DNA of 64,000 bases from Roseobacter fucihabitans (lineage in GTDB: Bacteria; Pseudomonadota; Alphaproteobacteria; Rhodobacterales; Rhodobacteraceae), in NCBI RefSeq assembly GCF_014337925.2, contig NZ_CP143423.1, positions 4,308,501 through 4,372,500 of the forward strand. Direction: 5' to 3'. The notes beneath the pieces were generated by a model. That model was not told where the DNA came from. It worked only from the letters and a program-made list of their open reading frames with translations, and ran no database searches. Positions within the stretch are counted from its first letter, which is position 1. Every line of letters begins with the position of its first letter. The position numbers and the translations under genes were made by a program. Of the stretch, positions 8,079-15,629 are shown piece by piece.

Positions 8079-8120
8079 CATTGCCCGACAGGCGATTGCA
8101 AAGCAATCTGCCGAGAGGGG
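8079..8120 (+). repeat. Mini-hairpin element copy 6 (42 bp, in istA)
   Basis: CATTGCCCGACAGG and TGCCGAGAGGGG surround the stem GATTGC / GCAATC with loop AAA. In istA sense it follows the codons of EIDPP and precedes a GAT codon. The outer pair is G-U on the istA mRNA but A-C on the other strand. Confidence 0.85.
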
Positions 8121-8341
8121 GGCGGATCGATCTCTGGGTGATCTGTCTGCTTGGGATCGATCAGTCTATGCAACGGGTTCAGGATATGTGTCTTCGTCGG
8201 CACCCCAGCTTCCAGCGCCAGCTCAACTGCACGCAGGACGGCGCTTTCGTCGTGGTGTAAAACCAAGGACAGGATGTCGACCATTTCCCTGTCACCACCC
8301 TCCTTACGAAGCATGTGGTTTTGCAGTCGGCGGAAGGTATC

Positions 8342-8387
8342 CGGTGCCCGGCAGGCTCTTTTCCACAGGAAAAGATGCCGAAAGGGG
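8342..8387 (+). repeat. Mini-hairpin element copy 7 (about 46 bp, in istA)
   Basis: GGTGCCCGGCAGG and TGCCGAAAGGGG surround the stem CTTTTCC / GGAAAAG with loop ACA. It interrupts istA between TEMP and DTFRRLQ, before a GAT codon, adding 45 bp in frame. Confidence 0.85.
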
Positions 8388-8413
8388 GGCATCTCTGTAA
8401 ACGGCGCGCCATT

Positions 8414-8455
8414 CATTGCCCGGCAGGCGCATGCAAGGCATGCTGCCGAGAGGGG
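8414..8455 (+). repeat. Mini-hairpin element copy 8 (42 bp, in istA)
   Basis: CATTGCCCGGCAGGC and TGCCGAGAGGGG surround the stem GCATGC / GCATGC with loop AAG and a 3-base bulge below it. It lies between KPGAL and NGAPF in istA and puts a stop in frame. Confidence 0.85.
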
Positions 8456-8681
8456 TGAAGGGCCCCCGGTTTGCGTTGGATGACCGCGAGGTAATGGCGC
8501 CAATCATAGATGACTTTGCCTGGCTTGCGATGGGATCGGTCAATGATGCGCTCATGTGTGCAGACGGTTTGGCCTTGAGCCACAATGACCAATCGTTCTG
8601 GGTAAACACGAAGACTGACAGGTCGGTTCGCAAAGCTGGCAGGCACGCTGTAACGGTTGCGCTCGAAAGTGATCAAGCACC

Positions 8682-8721
8682 CCCCTCGTGACATTGCTAC
8701 GCAATACCCTGCCGGGCAATG
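8682..8721 (-). repeat. Mini-hairpin element copy 9 (40 bp, at the istA core deletion)
   Basis: On the plus strand CCCCTCGTGACATTGC-TAC-GCAATACC then CTGCCGGGCAATG. The conserved end is standard, the other end lacks the GGCAG arm. The element sits precisely where the istA catalytic core is missing, between GSYERV and CLITFERN. Confidence 0.8.
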
Positions 8722-8992
8722 GTTGGTGACCCGCTCGTAGGACCCATCATAGCCGAGCTTGACCAAGTCCTCATGCATCAGCTTGACGTTGCGCCACTCT
8801 TTGCGAGACTTCCGCGTTTGAGCCAAAAGCCATGATGATAACCGATCCGCATAAGGATCCAACTTGCTAGGGCGCAACGGCGTCTTAAATTTTGGCTCTA
8901 CCGCGTCGTCGCGAAGATACTTCTTGATGGTGTTGCGAGACAGCCCAGTGCGCCGCGCAATTTCTCGTATCGGCATTTTGTCACGCAATGCG

Positions 8993-9030
8993 CCCCTCTC
9001 GTGCACGTAAACATGCACTGCCGGGCAATG
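8993..9030 (-). repeat. Mini-hairpin element copy 10 (38 bp, upstream part of istA)
   Basis: CCCCTCTCGTGCACGT, loop AA, ACATGCACTGCCGGG and CAATG on the plus strand. The 8-bp stem has one C-A mismatch on this strand, which becomes a G-U pair in the istA-sense RNA. It lies about 17 bp before the MPIREIAR start. Confidence 0.8.
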
Positions 9031-9422
9031 TGGTCCCGTGCGACCCACGCAGGCGAACCTGACCGCATCCTCGCAGGCCAACTCGCCGACATGACCGCCA
9101 CCTGACCGGCCTGTTAAAGGTGAATTGGTGTCTGACATGTAAATACATTGCAAAAAGCGCTTTCGCGCTATTTAGCGACATTATGATACCAACAAGCGGG
9201 TTCGGGGTATGCCAAGCTGCAAACATAGGAGCCGTTCCATTTCCACCCTTTGAACTGCTCTAGAGTGCTCCATCCACCATTTGGAAAGCGCCCGCTACCC
9301 CATGCCCTGATTGGCCGAGCAGCCAGTAGCGAAATTTGGTTTGAAATCTACCGAGAGTGGGTGCGGTGAACCGCTTTTTGACGATAAAAATCGCATCGCA
9401 GCAAAAAACCGCCATGCGACTG

Positions 9423-11450
9423 TTATCTCTGGGCGGCTCCCAAATTCTTTGATTGCAAATAGGATTTGGCTTCTGTTAGCTCTAATGGTCGCGAAAAGAA
9501 GAATCCTTGCCCTATGTGTGCACCCTTTTCAGAGACAATACTCGCCTGTCTACTGGTTTCAATTCCCTCGACAACAAGAGTGCTGCCCAGTCCGATGGCC
9601 ATGTCCACAATGCTCTCGAAAAGAAAGCGTGTTTCCTTATCCTCCTCAATGTCCCGAATAAAACTACGGTCGATTTTTATTTCCTCAAACTTAAAACGCC
9701 TCAGATAGCTAAGAGACGAATGCCCGGTTCCGAAATCATCGAGGGACGCTCTCACTCCCATTGGCCGCAAAATGGACAGCACTTCCTGGACCGCGTTCCA
9801 GTTTTCGACTGCCACAGTTTCTGTTAGCTCTAATGTAAGACGATCAGGTTCCAGCTTTGTCTGCCATAAAACGTCCTGAATGGCTTCTGCAAGTCCCGCA
9901 GCACGAAAATTGAGCGCTGAAATATTTGTGCTCAACGGAACTTTTAAGCCCGTTGCCGCCTCTTCACGGACGACAAATTCAGCCGCCTTATGCAAGACCG
10001 CGATATCAATTTTTCGGATCAACCCAATTTTTTCTGCGATAGGGATAAATTCAAGAGGTGATATTTCTTCTCCGCCCAACCGCCATCTCCCAAGCGCTTC
10101 AAACCCCATGAATTTACCGGTAGCCAAACAAAGTTTTGGCTGAAGGACTGCGCGAATATCATCGTTGAAGACTGCGTCAGCCAGTTTAGCTCCGATTTCA
10201 GTGCGACGCATAAGAGATGAGCGAATAGTTTCATCAAATAATTTGAAAAGGTTCTTTCCTTCGTTTTTTGCCTCATACAATGCGGCATCAGCGAATTGGA
10301 GCAATTCGGCCGGTGACGTTGGGTCACCATCGCACGTCGTTGCAATACCAATCGAGCATCTTGGATGTATGACGTTGTCTTTGTATGAAAAAACGGGTGT
10401 CAGAGCTTTCAAAATAGCACGTCCGACAGCATCAGGCGAACAATGCTTTTCACCAGCCTTGAAGACAATCGCGAATTCATCGCCACCAAAACGCGCCGCC
10501 AGACCGTTGTTCTCCTTGATCACATTCGTTAATCGAAGGGCGACTTCCGCCAGCAGGGCATCCCCGGCTCCATGCCCGAGAGTATCATTAATGGCCTTGA
10601 ACTCGTCCAGGTCGAGCAACCCAACAGAAACACCAGATCCGGTTCGATTCGCTATTTCACTTGCCAGACGGTCTCTGAACATCGCACGATTAGGCAATCC
10701 CGTCAGTGCGTCATGCGATGTCAAAAACGTTGCATGAGCTTCAGCTTCTACTTTCCTCTTTTCGAGAAGGACGCGGGCTTCAAGGCTATCCACAACTTCA
10801 CGCATTCGCCGTCTTTCTCTGCGTGCGAGCACGCCAAAGGCCAGCAGGGCGATGGCAAAGGCAACCATTGAATACTGTGCATTGCGCCACGTCGCCGCCG
10901 TCAGATCACTTTCAACCACAAAGGCACCCATGACATCCCCAATCTCATAGGTTTCATCCTGGAGGATTTCGTTGTGACAAGACACACAGCTCTCGACGCC
11001 TGCGACAGATGGGTAAATCGTACGTCCTACTAAACGCCCATTTTCAAGCCGATATTCTTGCAAAGGATCAAGGGCTGTTTTGTCCACAAAGCTCTGAATA
11101 ATCTCCTTGATCCGAACGTCGTTTTCCTGGGTCCGCAACTCAAGACCGGGGCGTCCAGGCATACGAACGGTTGTTCTTACTTCAGAGTCCGACTTTGATT
11201 CTTTCTTTGTAAATTGCTCTATCCCCATACGACGGAACGTTGCCGGTACAGGTGCGCCATGGCCTCGGTTCTCAGCAAAAACCGAAACAAAGCCGTTTGT
11301 CATTTCAATGAGCTGAGACCGCTGACTAGCCTCCACGCGGGTTACCTCCCAAGTGGTCACCAAAAAAAAGCCGACCGCAAACACCAACGCCCCGGCAATA
11401 GAGAGCATGGCCGTACTTGCGCGGCGAACGAGCCAAGATTCTTGAAGCAC
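9423..11450 (-). CDS. Membrane diguanylate cyclase/phosphodiesterase with heme-type DUF3365 sensor
   Basis: A 675-residue protein. A membrane anchor at residues 11-33 is followed by a periplasmic DUF3365-like sensor with a c-type heme motif CVSCH at 155-159, a second span at 192-210, a GGDEF domain (GGDEF at 322-326, preceded by DALTGLPNR) and an EAL domain (EAL 451-453, DDFGTG 571-576). Both catalytic signatures are intact; no RxxD inhibitory site precedes GGDEF. It would couple a redox or gas signal in the periplasm to cyclic-di-GMP turnover. The start is a GTG at 11450 with GAGAGG eleven bases upstream; an ATG at residue 15 is possible. It stands alone between insertion relics. Confidence 0.9.
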   Translation of the reverse strand: MLQESWLVRRASTAMLSIAGALVFAVGFFLVTTWEVTRVEASQRSQLIEMTNGFVSVFAENRGHGAPVPATFRRMGIEQFTKKESKSDSEVRTTVRMPGRPGLELRTQENDVRIKEIIQSFVDKTALDPLQEYRLENGRLVGRTIYPSVAGVESCVSCHNEILQDETYEIGDVMGAFVVESDLTAATWRNAQYSMVAFAIALLAFGVLARRERRRMREVVDSLEARVLLEKRKVEAEAHATFLTSHDALTGLPNRAMFRDRLASEIANRTGSGVSVGLLDLDEFKAINDTLGHGAGDALLAEVALRLTNVIKENNGLAARFGGDEFAIVFKAGEKHCSPDAVGRAILKALTPVFSYKDNVIHPRCSIGIATTCDGDPTSPAELLQFADAALYEAKNEGKNLFKLFDETIRSSLMRRTEIGAKLADAVFNDDIRAVLQPKLCLATGKFMGFEALGRWRLGGEEISPLEFIPIAEKIGLIRKIDIAVLHKAAEFVVREEAATGLKVPLSTNISALNFRAAGLAEAIQDVLWQTKLEPDRLTLELTETVAVENWNAVQEVLSILRPMGVRASLDDFGTGHSSLSYLRRFKFEEIKIDRSFIRDIEEDKETRFLFESIVDMAIGLGSTLVVEGIETSRQASIVSEKGAHIGQGFFFSRPLELTEAKSYLQSKNLGAAQR

Positions 11451-11678
11451 GATCTTCGAGACCTCTCACGGAGTCAAAACTCCTTACGGATTATGGGTAA
11501 AACCTGAATAATGTACCTCTTTGGGACACCGACTTGGTTACAAAAAGACGACAATTCGATCTTTCGCTAGCTGACCGCGACATTCTTTGTCCTGCAATCA
11601 AACGCAGCGTTTACAGTTGTCTAAAACCAAGACAGGCCATTTTAACGCCAGATAACGGGTTACCAGAATTCGGACCGT
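11451..11678. other. AT-rich upstream region of the GGDEF/EAL gene
   Basis: The 228 bp between the GTG start and the TauE relic hold no reading frame I can support. Together with the following pseudogene this makes about 650 bp without an intact gene. Confidence 0.5.
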
Positions 11679-11956
11679 GCCTTATTGGCAACCGTGTTTA
11701 ACGGTTTTCAGGCGCGGGTTACGGGATGATTGTCGCATCTGTGATGACGCTTGTGGCTCCAGAACAGGTGCCCCGGACCGTGATCCTTTTCGGGTCCCTC
11801 ATTGTCTCAGGTGCTTTGCTTAACACCAGGGATGCCGCTGAATGGGAAGACTTGCCGCCCGGCATTGCACGTCGAATCTTGGGTACAGCCATTACCGCCT
11901 ACATCGCCACTGCTGTTTTCGGAAACCGATGTTTACCCTTTCTAAGATGGGTATAA
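11679..11956 (+). pseudogene. TauE/SafE-family permease fragment, frameshifted
   Basis: Two frames joined at about 11705-11708 read ALLATVFNGF, then SGAGYGMIVASVMTLVAPEQ, VPRTVIL and further hydrophobic sequence, matching the N-terminal part of TauE/SafE anion exporters. A single T lost from the run TTTT explains the break. The remainder of the roughly 250-residue protein is absent and the frame ends in unrelated sequence near 11925-11956. Confidence 0.6.
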
Positions 11957-12108
11957 ATTCATTTTTACTCACGTTGAGGATGCTGGTAATCCGCTCGCGG
12001 CTTTTGACGGGTGTTGTCACGTGAACTGCATCCCCAACAAGGCGGCTTAATGTATCAAATGCATCAATAATATAGCTGAAAACCGGGACTGTGAATCCAT
12101 AATACCCC

Positions 12109-12546
12109 ATGGAACTTGCCACGCAAACCTTAGAACGCAAGCAGGCTGAGATTATTGGCGCGATCAAAAAGCACGAAGCCCAGATAGCGCAGGCCAAGCA
12201 CGACTTGGCGCATATCAACGCCACCTTAAAGATCATCGGAGAGCCGCAGGGATTCTCTGCCAAAGGTGAGATTGCCGGGATATGCCAGCGTCACCTTGTG
12301 GAAGGTCCGCTGAACACCCGCGAGTTAGCAAAGCGTGCAATGGGCGAGAACGGCCTGGACGTGTCAGACACGCCGCGGCGCAACTCTGTCGTCTACAAGG
12401 TCGTTCAGGCGCTCAGGCACACCCGCAGACGTAATGCGGTAAAGATGATTGAGAGGAAAGGCGGGCTGTGCGTCTGGGGCGTTTACGCCCGCGCTGCCAA
12501 TAACCCTTCCAGTTGCGCGAAACAGGCGCTGCCATCGCATTACTGA
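12109..12546 (+). CDS. Hypothetical protein with coiled coil, C-terminus overwritten by an IS fragment
   Basis: 145 codons from ATG 12109. Residues 5-45 are charged and heptad-like (ERKQAEIIGAIKKHEAQIAQ) and probably form a coiled coil; residues 60-125 (PLNTRELAKRAMGENG, VVYKVVQALRHTRRRNAV) look like a winged-helix fold and end KGGLCVWGVY. Similar small proteins of unknown role are common in this bacterial group. The last 19 or so codons (ARAANNPSS onward) lie antisense to the end of an IS1595-type transposase, so the native C-terminus was probably replaced. No clear ribosome site precedes the ATG. Confidence 0.5.
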   Translation: MELATQTLERKQAEIIGAIKKHEAQIAQAKHDLAHINATLKIIGEPQGFSAKGEIAGICQRHLVEGPLNTRELAKRAMGENGLDVSDTPRRNSVVYKVVQALRHTRRRNAVKMIERKGGLCVWGVYARAANNPSSCAKQALPSHY

Positions 12547-12815
12547 TAGCGATCTGTGCCAGCGTCCCATTGTCGGAGCGGCGGTTATCTTCCAACCATG
12601 CAGCGTGGTTTGCGTACTTATAGAGGTATTGCAGCGATACATGGCGGTGCTGGCCTTGCACCATGCGGCGCAGACGGGAAAAGAAACTTTCAACCATGTT
12701 GGTGTACTTACCGCAGTCACTGTAGATCTCTGAGTGGATTCAGCTTAACGTGATCAACGTGGTAGCCCACGTGCAATTCATCCCAGTGGCTGGCTTCATC
12801 TGCTGACATTGTGGA
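12487..12815 (-). pseudogene. IS1595 (ISXO2-like) transposase C-terminal fragment
   Basis: Reading the minus strand gives MSADEASHWDELHVGYHVDHV, then after a short frameshift near 12740 HSEIYSD and MVESFFSRLRRMVQGQHRHV, SLQYLYKYANHAAWLEDNRR and finally SRNWKGYWQR. This is the end of the DDE domain of ISXO2-like transposases, including the VESFFSRLRR block with the catalytic glutamate. The N-terminal two thirds is absent, cut off by an IS6-type fragment. Confidence 0.75.
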
Positions 12816-12841
12816 CAGGCGCGATACGTTCTCTTTTGTCA

Positions 12842-13347
12842 GTGAAACGCCTTCACCTTCGGACCCTTGTGCGCCCCATGCTCGACACCTGGCGCGATCT
12901 CTCGTTTCGGCGCACCGTCGGACCTCAACTTGTCAGTGATAAATCGTTTTACCGCCCTCCCCAGTCTCTTAATCAACCTGTGCACCAGACGTTTGGCTGC
13001 TTTCTTATCTCGGCGGCGTTGAAAGATTTCATCCAAAACGCCGCCGTTCTGATCACCCGCTCGCTAAAGCCAAAATTTCGTCCCCGGTGTTTCGCCAAAA
13101 CGAGAACGCCGTAAATGCCAAACACCGCCGGATTGAGGCTGCCGTTGGCGCAAACCACGTGCAATATCAGGGCCAAACTTCCTAATCCATCGGCGGATAG
13201 CTTCGCGCAGAGCACCCATCCCGCGTGCCAGCAGCATCGCTTCAAATTCTCGAAAGCTGCGATTGAAGCAGTACCGGGCCAGACGGAGTGGGCGATGATT
13301 TCTGGTGCAAACCGACGACCCTTGTAGCTGATCTTCTGTCTGCGCAT
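12842..13347 (-). pseudogene. IS6-family transposase fragment, multiply broken
   Basis: Pieces in several frames read MRRQKISYKGRRFAPEIIAH, then YCFNRSFREFEAMLLARG, EAIRRWIRKFGPDIARGLRQ, a broken WHL...FWL region, and DEIFQRRRDKKAAKRLVHRL with TDKLRS. This matches IS6-family DDE transposases in order. At least three frameshifts, an in-frame stop after FWL and loss of the C-terminus make it non-functional. The start is the ATG at 13347. Confidence 0.75.
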
Positions 13348-13543
13348 GGGGATCATCTACGCCGGCATCCCCAAAACCGGCAATGTCGTGGCTGTTAATG
13401 GGACAATACCAGCGGCCATGTTCCGCGCAAACCTTATTGGTACGACGGTGACGGATAGCAAATAGCACGAAAGCCAAATGAACTGGCCCAGAATTTTGAC
13501 ACCGTTGCGTTTCAAAACAGAGTAAGTTCTCTGTCTTATATCA

Positions 13544-14008
13544 CTATGCTGCCTGTTCGGACTGCGCCGACGTCAGGATCGTATGCAAGGTTGCGGCCAT
13601 CGGATTCGCGCGAAGTTTGGTACAAATGCCAACGTCACGCAGCGTGCGCGAAACCATTGCCAGGGCCTTGAGGTGTTCAACTCCGGCGTCTTCGGGTGCG
13701 AAAAGCGCAAAAGCGATATCCACGGGCCGACGGTCAACCGAATCGTAATCAATTGGCTTGTCCAGCAAGACAAAGGCACCGACCACCTGATCCAGACCTT
13801 TCAGGCGCGCGTGCGGCAGGGCAACCCCTTGCCCCACGCCGGTTGGGCCAAGAGCCTCACGGGCCAAGAGGGCTTCCAAGACCTTACCCGTTTTCAGCCC
13901 ATAGGCGTGCTCTGCAAGATCACCTAGATCCTGCATAAGGCGTTTTTTGCTGGAGGCGAAGGTCGATACCTTTACCGCCTCAAGTTTGAGGAGTTTATTA
14001 AAGTCCAT
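13544..14008 (-). CDS. ptsN: PTS IIA-like nitrogen-regulatory protein PtsN
   Basis: 154 residues, the usual length for PtsN. The phosphorylated histidine lies in VALPHARL near residue 65. PtsN ends the PTS-Ntr phosphorelay (PtsP-PtsO-PtsN) and modulates potassium, carbon/nitrogen and envelope functions in the cytoplasm. It follows hpf by 43 bp and closes the kdsD-lptCAB-hpf-ptsN gene line on the minus strand. Confidence 0.95.
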   Translation of the reverse strand: MDFNKLLKLEAVKVSTFASSKKRLMQDLGDLAEHAYGLKTGKVLEALLAREALGPTGVGQGVALPHARLKGLDQVVGAFVLLDKPIDYDSVDRRPVDIAFALFAPEDAGVEHLKALAMVSRTLRDVGICTKLRANPMAATLHTILTSAQSEQAA

Positions 14009-14051
14009 TCCGCTCGCACTTTTCAGGAGGCATATATGCGCCTCAGGGATC

Positions 14052-14618
14052 CTACTTCGGGTCGATCCAGCCTATGTTTCCATCATCTCGACGATAGACG
14101 ACATTCAAACCCTCTTTGCCTTCCTTTCGAAAAACCAAAACCGGCGCGCCTGCAAGCTCCATATGCATAACCGCCTCACCAACAGACAAAGATGGGATTT
14201 TCGTTTCCATCTCGGCGATGATGATAGGTTGCAGCGTCTCCGGTTCCTGCGATTCTGAATCGTCGTCTGATGCGAGGATATACGAGGACGCGCCGTAGAT
14301 TTCAACCGGCTCTACACGATCTTTATGGTGGTCTTTCAACCTACGCTTGTAGCGCCGGAGTTGCTTTTCCATCTTGGCGCTACAGGCATCAAATGCGGCG
14401 TATATTTCGGTCTGATGGGCTTTTGCCTGTGCCGTCAGGCCGGTCGAAAGGTGCACGGTCGCCTCACATACAAACTCATGGGCCGATTTGGAAAAAACCA
14501 CGACGGCTTCGGTCGGGCGTTCGGCATATTTCTTGACGGCCGCGCCCAATTCTTCCTGGACATGGGTTTGAAGTGCCTCGCCGATATCGATCTGTTTGCC
14601 GCTGATTTGGTAGCGCAT
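14052..14618 (-). CDS. hpf: Ribosome hibernation promoting factor, long form
   Basis: 188 residues from ATG 14618 (MRYQISGKQIDIGEAL), preceded by AAAGGAGAGACC. Residues 1-105 are the HPF/RaiA ribosome-binding domain with basic helices (KMEKQLRRYKRRLKDH); the C-terminal ~60 residues (SVGEAVMHMELAGAPVLVFR) form the dimerisation domain of long HPF that joins two 70S ribosomes into 100S. Expected under stress or slow growth. Confidence 0.95.
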   Translation of the reverse strand: MRYQISGKQIDIGEALQTHVQEELGAAVKKYAERPTEAVVVFSKSAHEFVCEATVHLSTGLTAQAKAHQTEIYAAFDACSAKMEKQLRRYKRRLKDHHKDRVEPVEIYGASSYILASDDDSESQEPETLQPIIIAEMETKIPSLSVGEAVMHMELAGAPVLVFRKEGKEGLNVVYRRDDGNIGWIDPK

Positions 14619-14870
14619 GGTCTCTCCTTTATTTGAATGATCAAAAGCGGGTTTCTCACGGTGCGAAAGCACCGAAAGAGGTCATCTTGCGATCACGGAA
14701 AATGGTATCCCAGTTTGTTATGAATTGCTTGACCCTGAGGGTGAGCCCGAAGCGTGGTCATACAGAAACTGATACATCCCATTCCTTCATTGAGCCCGAA
14801 AACGGGGACGAAAGTCAAATAAAAGCCGCTTTTAGATACAGAAAAAATGGTTAACGTCGGGTACGAAAAT
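14619..14870. other. hpf leader, with hairpin; site where rpoN lies in many relatives
   Basis: 252 bp between lptB and hpf with no gene. In many proteobacteria rpoN lies between lptB and hpf; here it is absent. A perfect 6-bp hairpin with four-base loop, CGGTGC-GAAA-GCACCG, lies at 14659-14674, about 40 bp before hpf. The size suggests hpf-ptsN has its own promoter. Confidence 0.5.
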
Positions 14871-15629
14871 TTACGAAATCTTAAAGTTTTCGCCAAGATA
14901 AACACGTCTCACATTTTCGTTCTGCACGACTTCGTCCGGTGTGCCGGACATTAAAACCCGTCCCTCATGCAAAATATACGCGCGATCCACGATCTCAAGG
15001 GTCTCGCGTACGTTGTGATCCGTGATCAGCACGCCAATGCCGCGTTTCTTGAGGTCAGACACCAGATGACGGATGTCGCCTACTGAAATCGGATCAACCC
15101 CGGCGAAGGGCTCGTCAAGCAGGAGATAGCTTGGCTTGGCAGCAAGACAGCGGGCAATTTCCACCCGCCGCCGTTCGCCCCCCGATAGCGCCAGCGCCGG
15201 GGCGCGGCGCAGATGTTCGATCGAAAATTCGCTCAGCAGTTCTTCGAGCCGTTCGCGGCGTTTGTGCCGATCCGCTTCTGTAATATCGAGGATTGCGCTG
15301 ATGTTGTCCTGAACAGAGAGGCCACGAAAAATGCTCATTTCCTGTGGCAAATAGCCAATGCCCATGCGCGCGCGTCGGTACATCGGCAGGTTGGTCACAT
15401 CCTGCCCGTCGATGCGGACGCTGCCGCCTTCCGGTGTGACCAGCCCGGCAACCGCGTAAAATGTGGTGGTCTTGCCCGATCCGTTCGGACCCAGCAAAGC
15501 CACGACCTCGCCGCGTTCGAGGTACATCGAAAAATCCCGGATAACGGTCTTTTTACGGTAGGATTTGCGCAGGTGTTCGACGTGCAGACCGGCAGATCCC
15601 TGTTTCAAAGTAAGTTCGGGGCGTGCCAT
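14871..15629 (-). CDS. lptB: LPS export ABC transporter ATP-binding protein LptB
   Basis: 252 residues with Walker A GPNGSGKTT near 45, signature LSGGERRRVEIARCL near 150 and YLLLDEPFAGVDP as Walker B. LptB powers extraction of lipopolysaccharide from the inner membrane with LptFG (genes not in this window). The start ATG at 15629 shares its A with the lptA stop (TGATG), so the two are translationally coupled; an in-frame TTG one codon earlier is unlikely. Confidence 0.97.
   Translation of the reverse strand: MARPELTLKQGSAGLHVEHLRKSYRKKTVIRDFSMYLERGEVVALLGPNGSGKTTTFYAVAGLVTPEGGSVRIDGQDVTNLPMYRRARMGIGYLPQEMSIFRGLSVQDNISAILDITEADRHKRRERLEELLSEFSIEHLRRAPALALSGGERRRVEIARCLAAKPSYLLLDEPFAGVDPISVGDIRHLVSDLKKRGIGVLITDHNVRETLEIVDRAYILHEGRVLMSGTPDEVVQNENVRRVYLGENFKIS

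Larger units (their letters stand above)
7989..8976 (-). pseudogene. istA: IS21 IstA-type transposase, internally deleted and interrupted by hairpin inserts
   Basis: The N-terminal helix-turn-helix (MPIREIARRTGLSRNTIKKY) and following segment up to GSYERV are present, then the DDE catalytic core (about 220 codons in relatives known to me) is absent and replaced by one hairpin element at 8682-8721. The frame resumes at CLITFERNRYSVPASFANRP and runs to KPGAL, where the insert at 8414-8455 adds a stop; further inserts lie at 8342-8387 and 8079-8120. Removing these lets the end read through HHDESAVLRAVELALEAGVP, KTHIL and RLID to a stop at 7989. Loss of the catalytic core means no active transposase even if the inserts are skipped. 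Confidence 0.8.
6913..9138 (-). mobile_element. Decayed IS21-family insertion sequence, riddled with small hairpin inserts
   Basis: The stretch holds recognisable istA and istB pieces on the minus strand in the IS21 order (istA upstream, istB downstream). Probable ends are TGTCATTGAGAACTG at 6913 and, on the other strand, TGTCAGACACCAATT reading inward from 9138; both begin TGTCA, and repeated GGTCAGG-like words near the istA end resemble the multiple terminal repeats of the family. No target duplication is evident. Its length (2.2 kb) is about 0.3-0.4 kb below a full element despite roughly 460 bp of inserted hairpins, because the core of istA is missing. Neither gene has an intact frame as DNA. 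Confidence 0.85.

Noticed and set aside
7125-8455. Matched take-off and landing codons as in T4 gene 60 bypass
   Set aside because: The triplet ending most inserts is ATG while the codons before the inserts differ (GGN, CTC, CCN, GCN), so classic codon-matched bypass is not supported.
7125-9030. CRISPR array reading of the repeated ~40-bp units
   Set aside because: Spacing between copies is irregular, orientation varies, the DNA between copies is continuous transposase sequence and the repeats themselves vary in the middle.
6913-9138. Target-site duplication of the IS21 element
   Set aside because: Sequences flanking the presumed ends do not match over 4-8 bp; ends or flanks have decayed.
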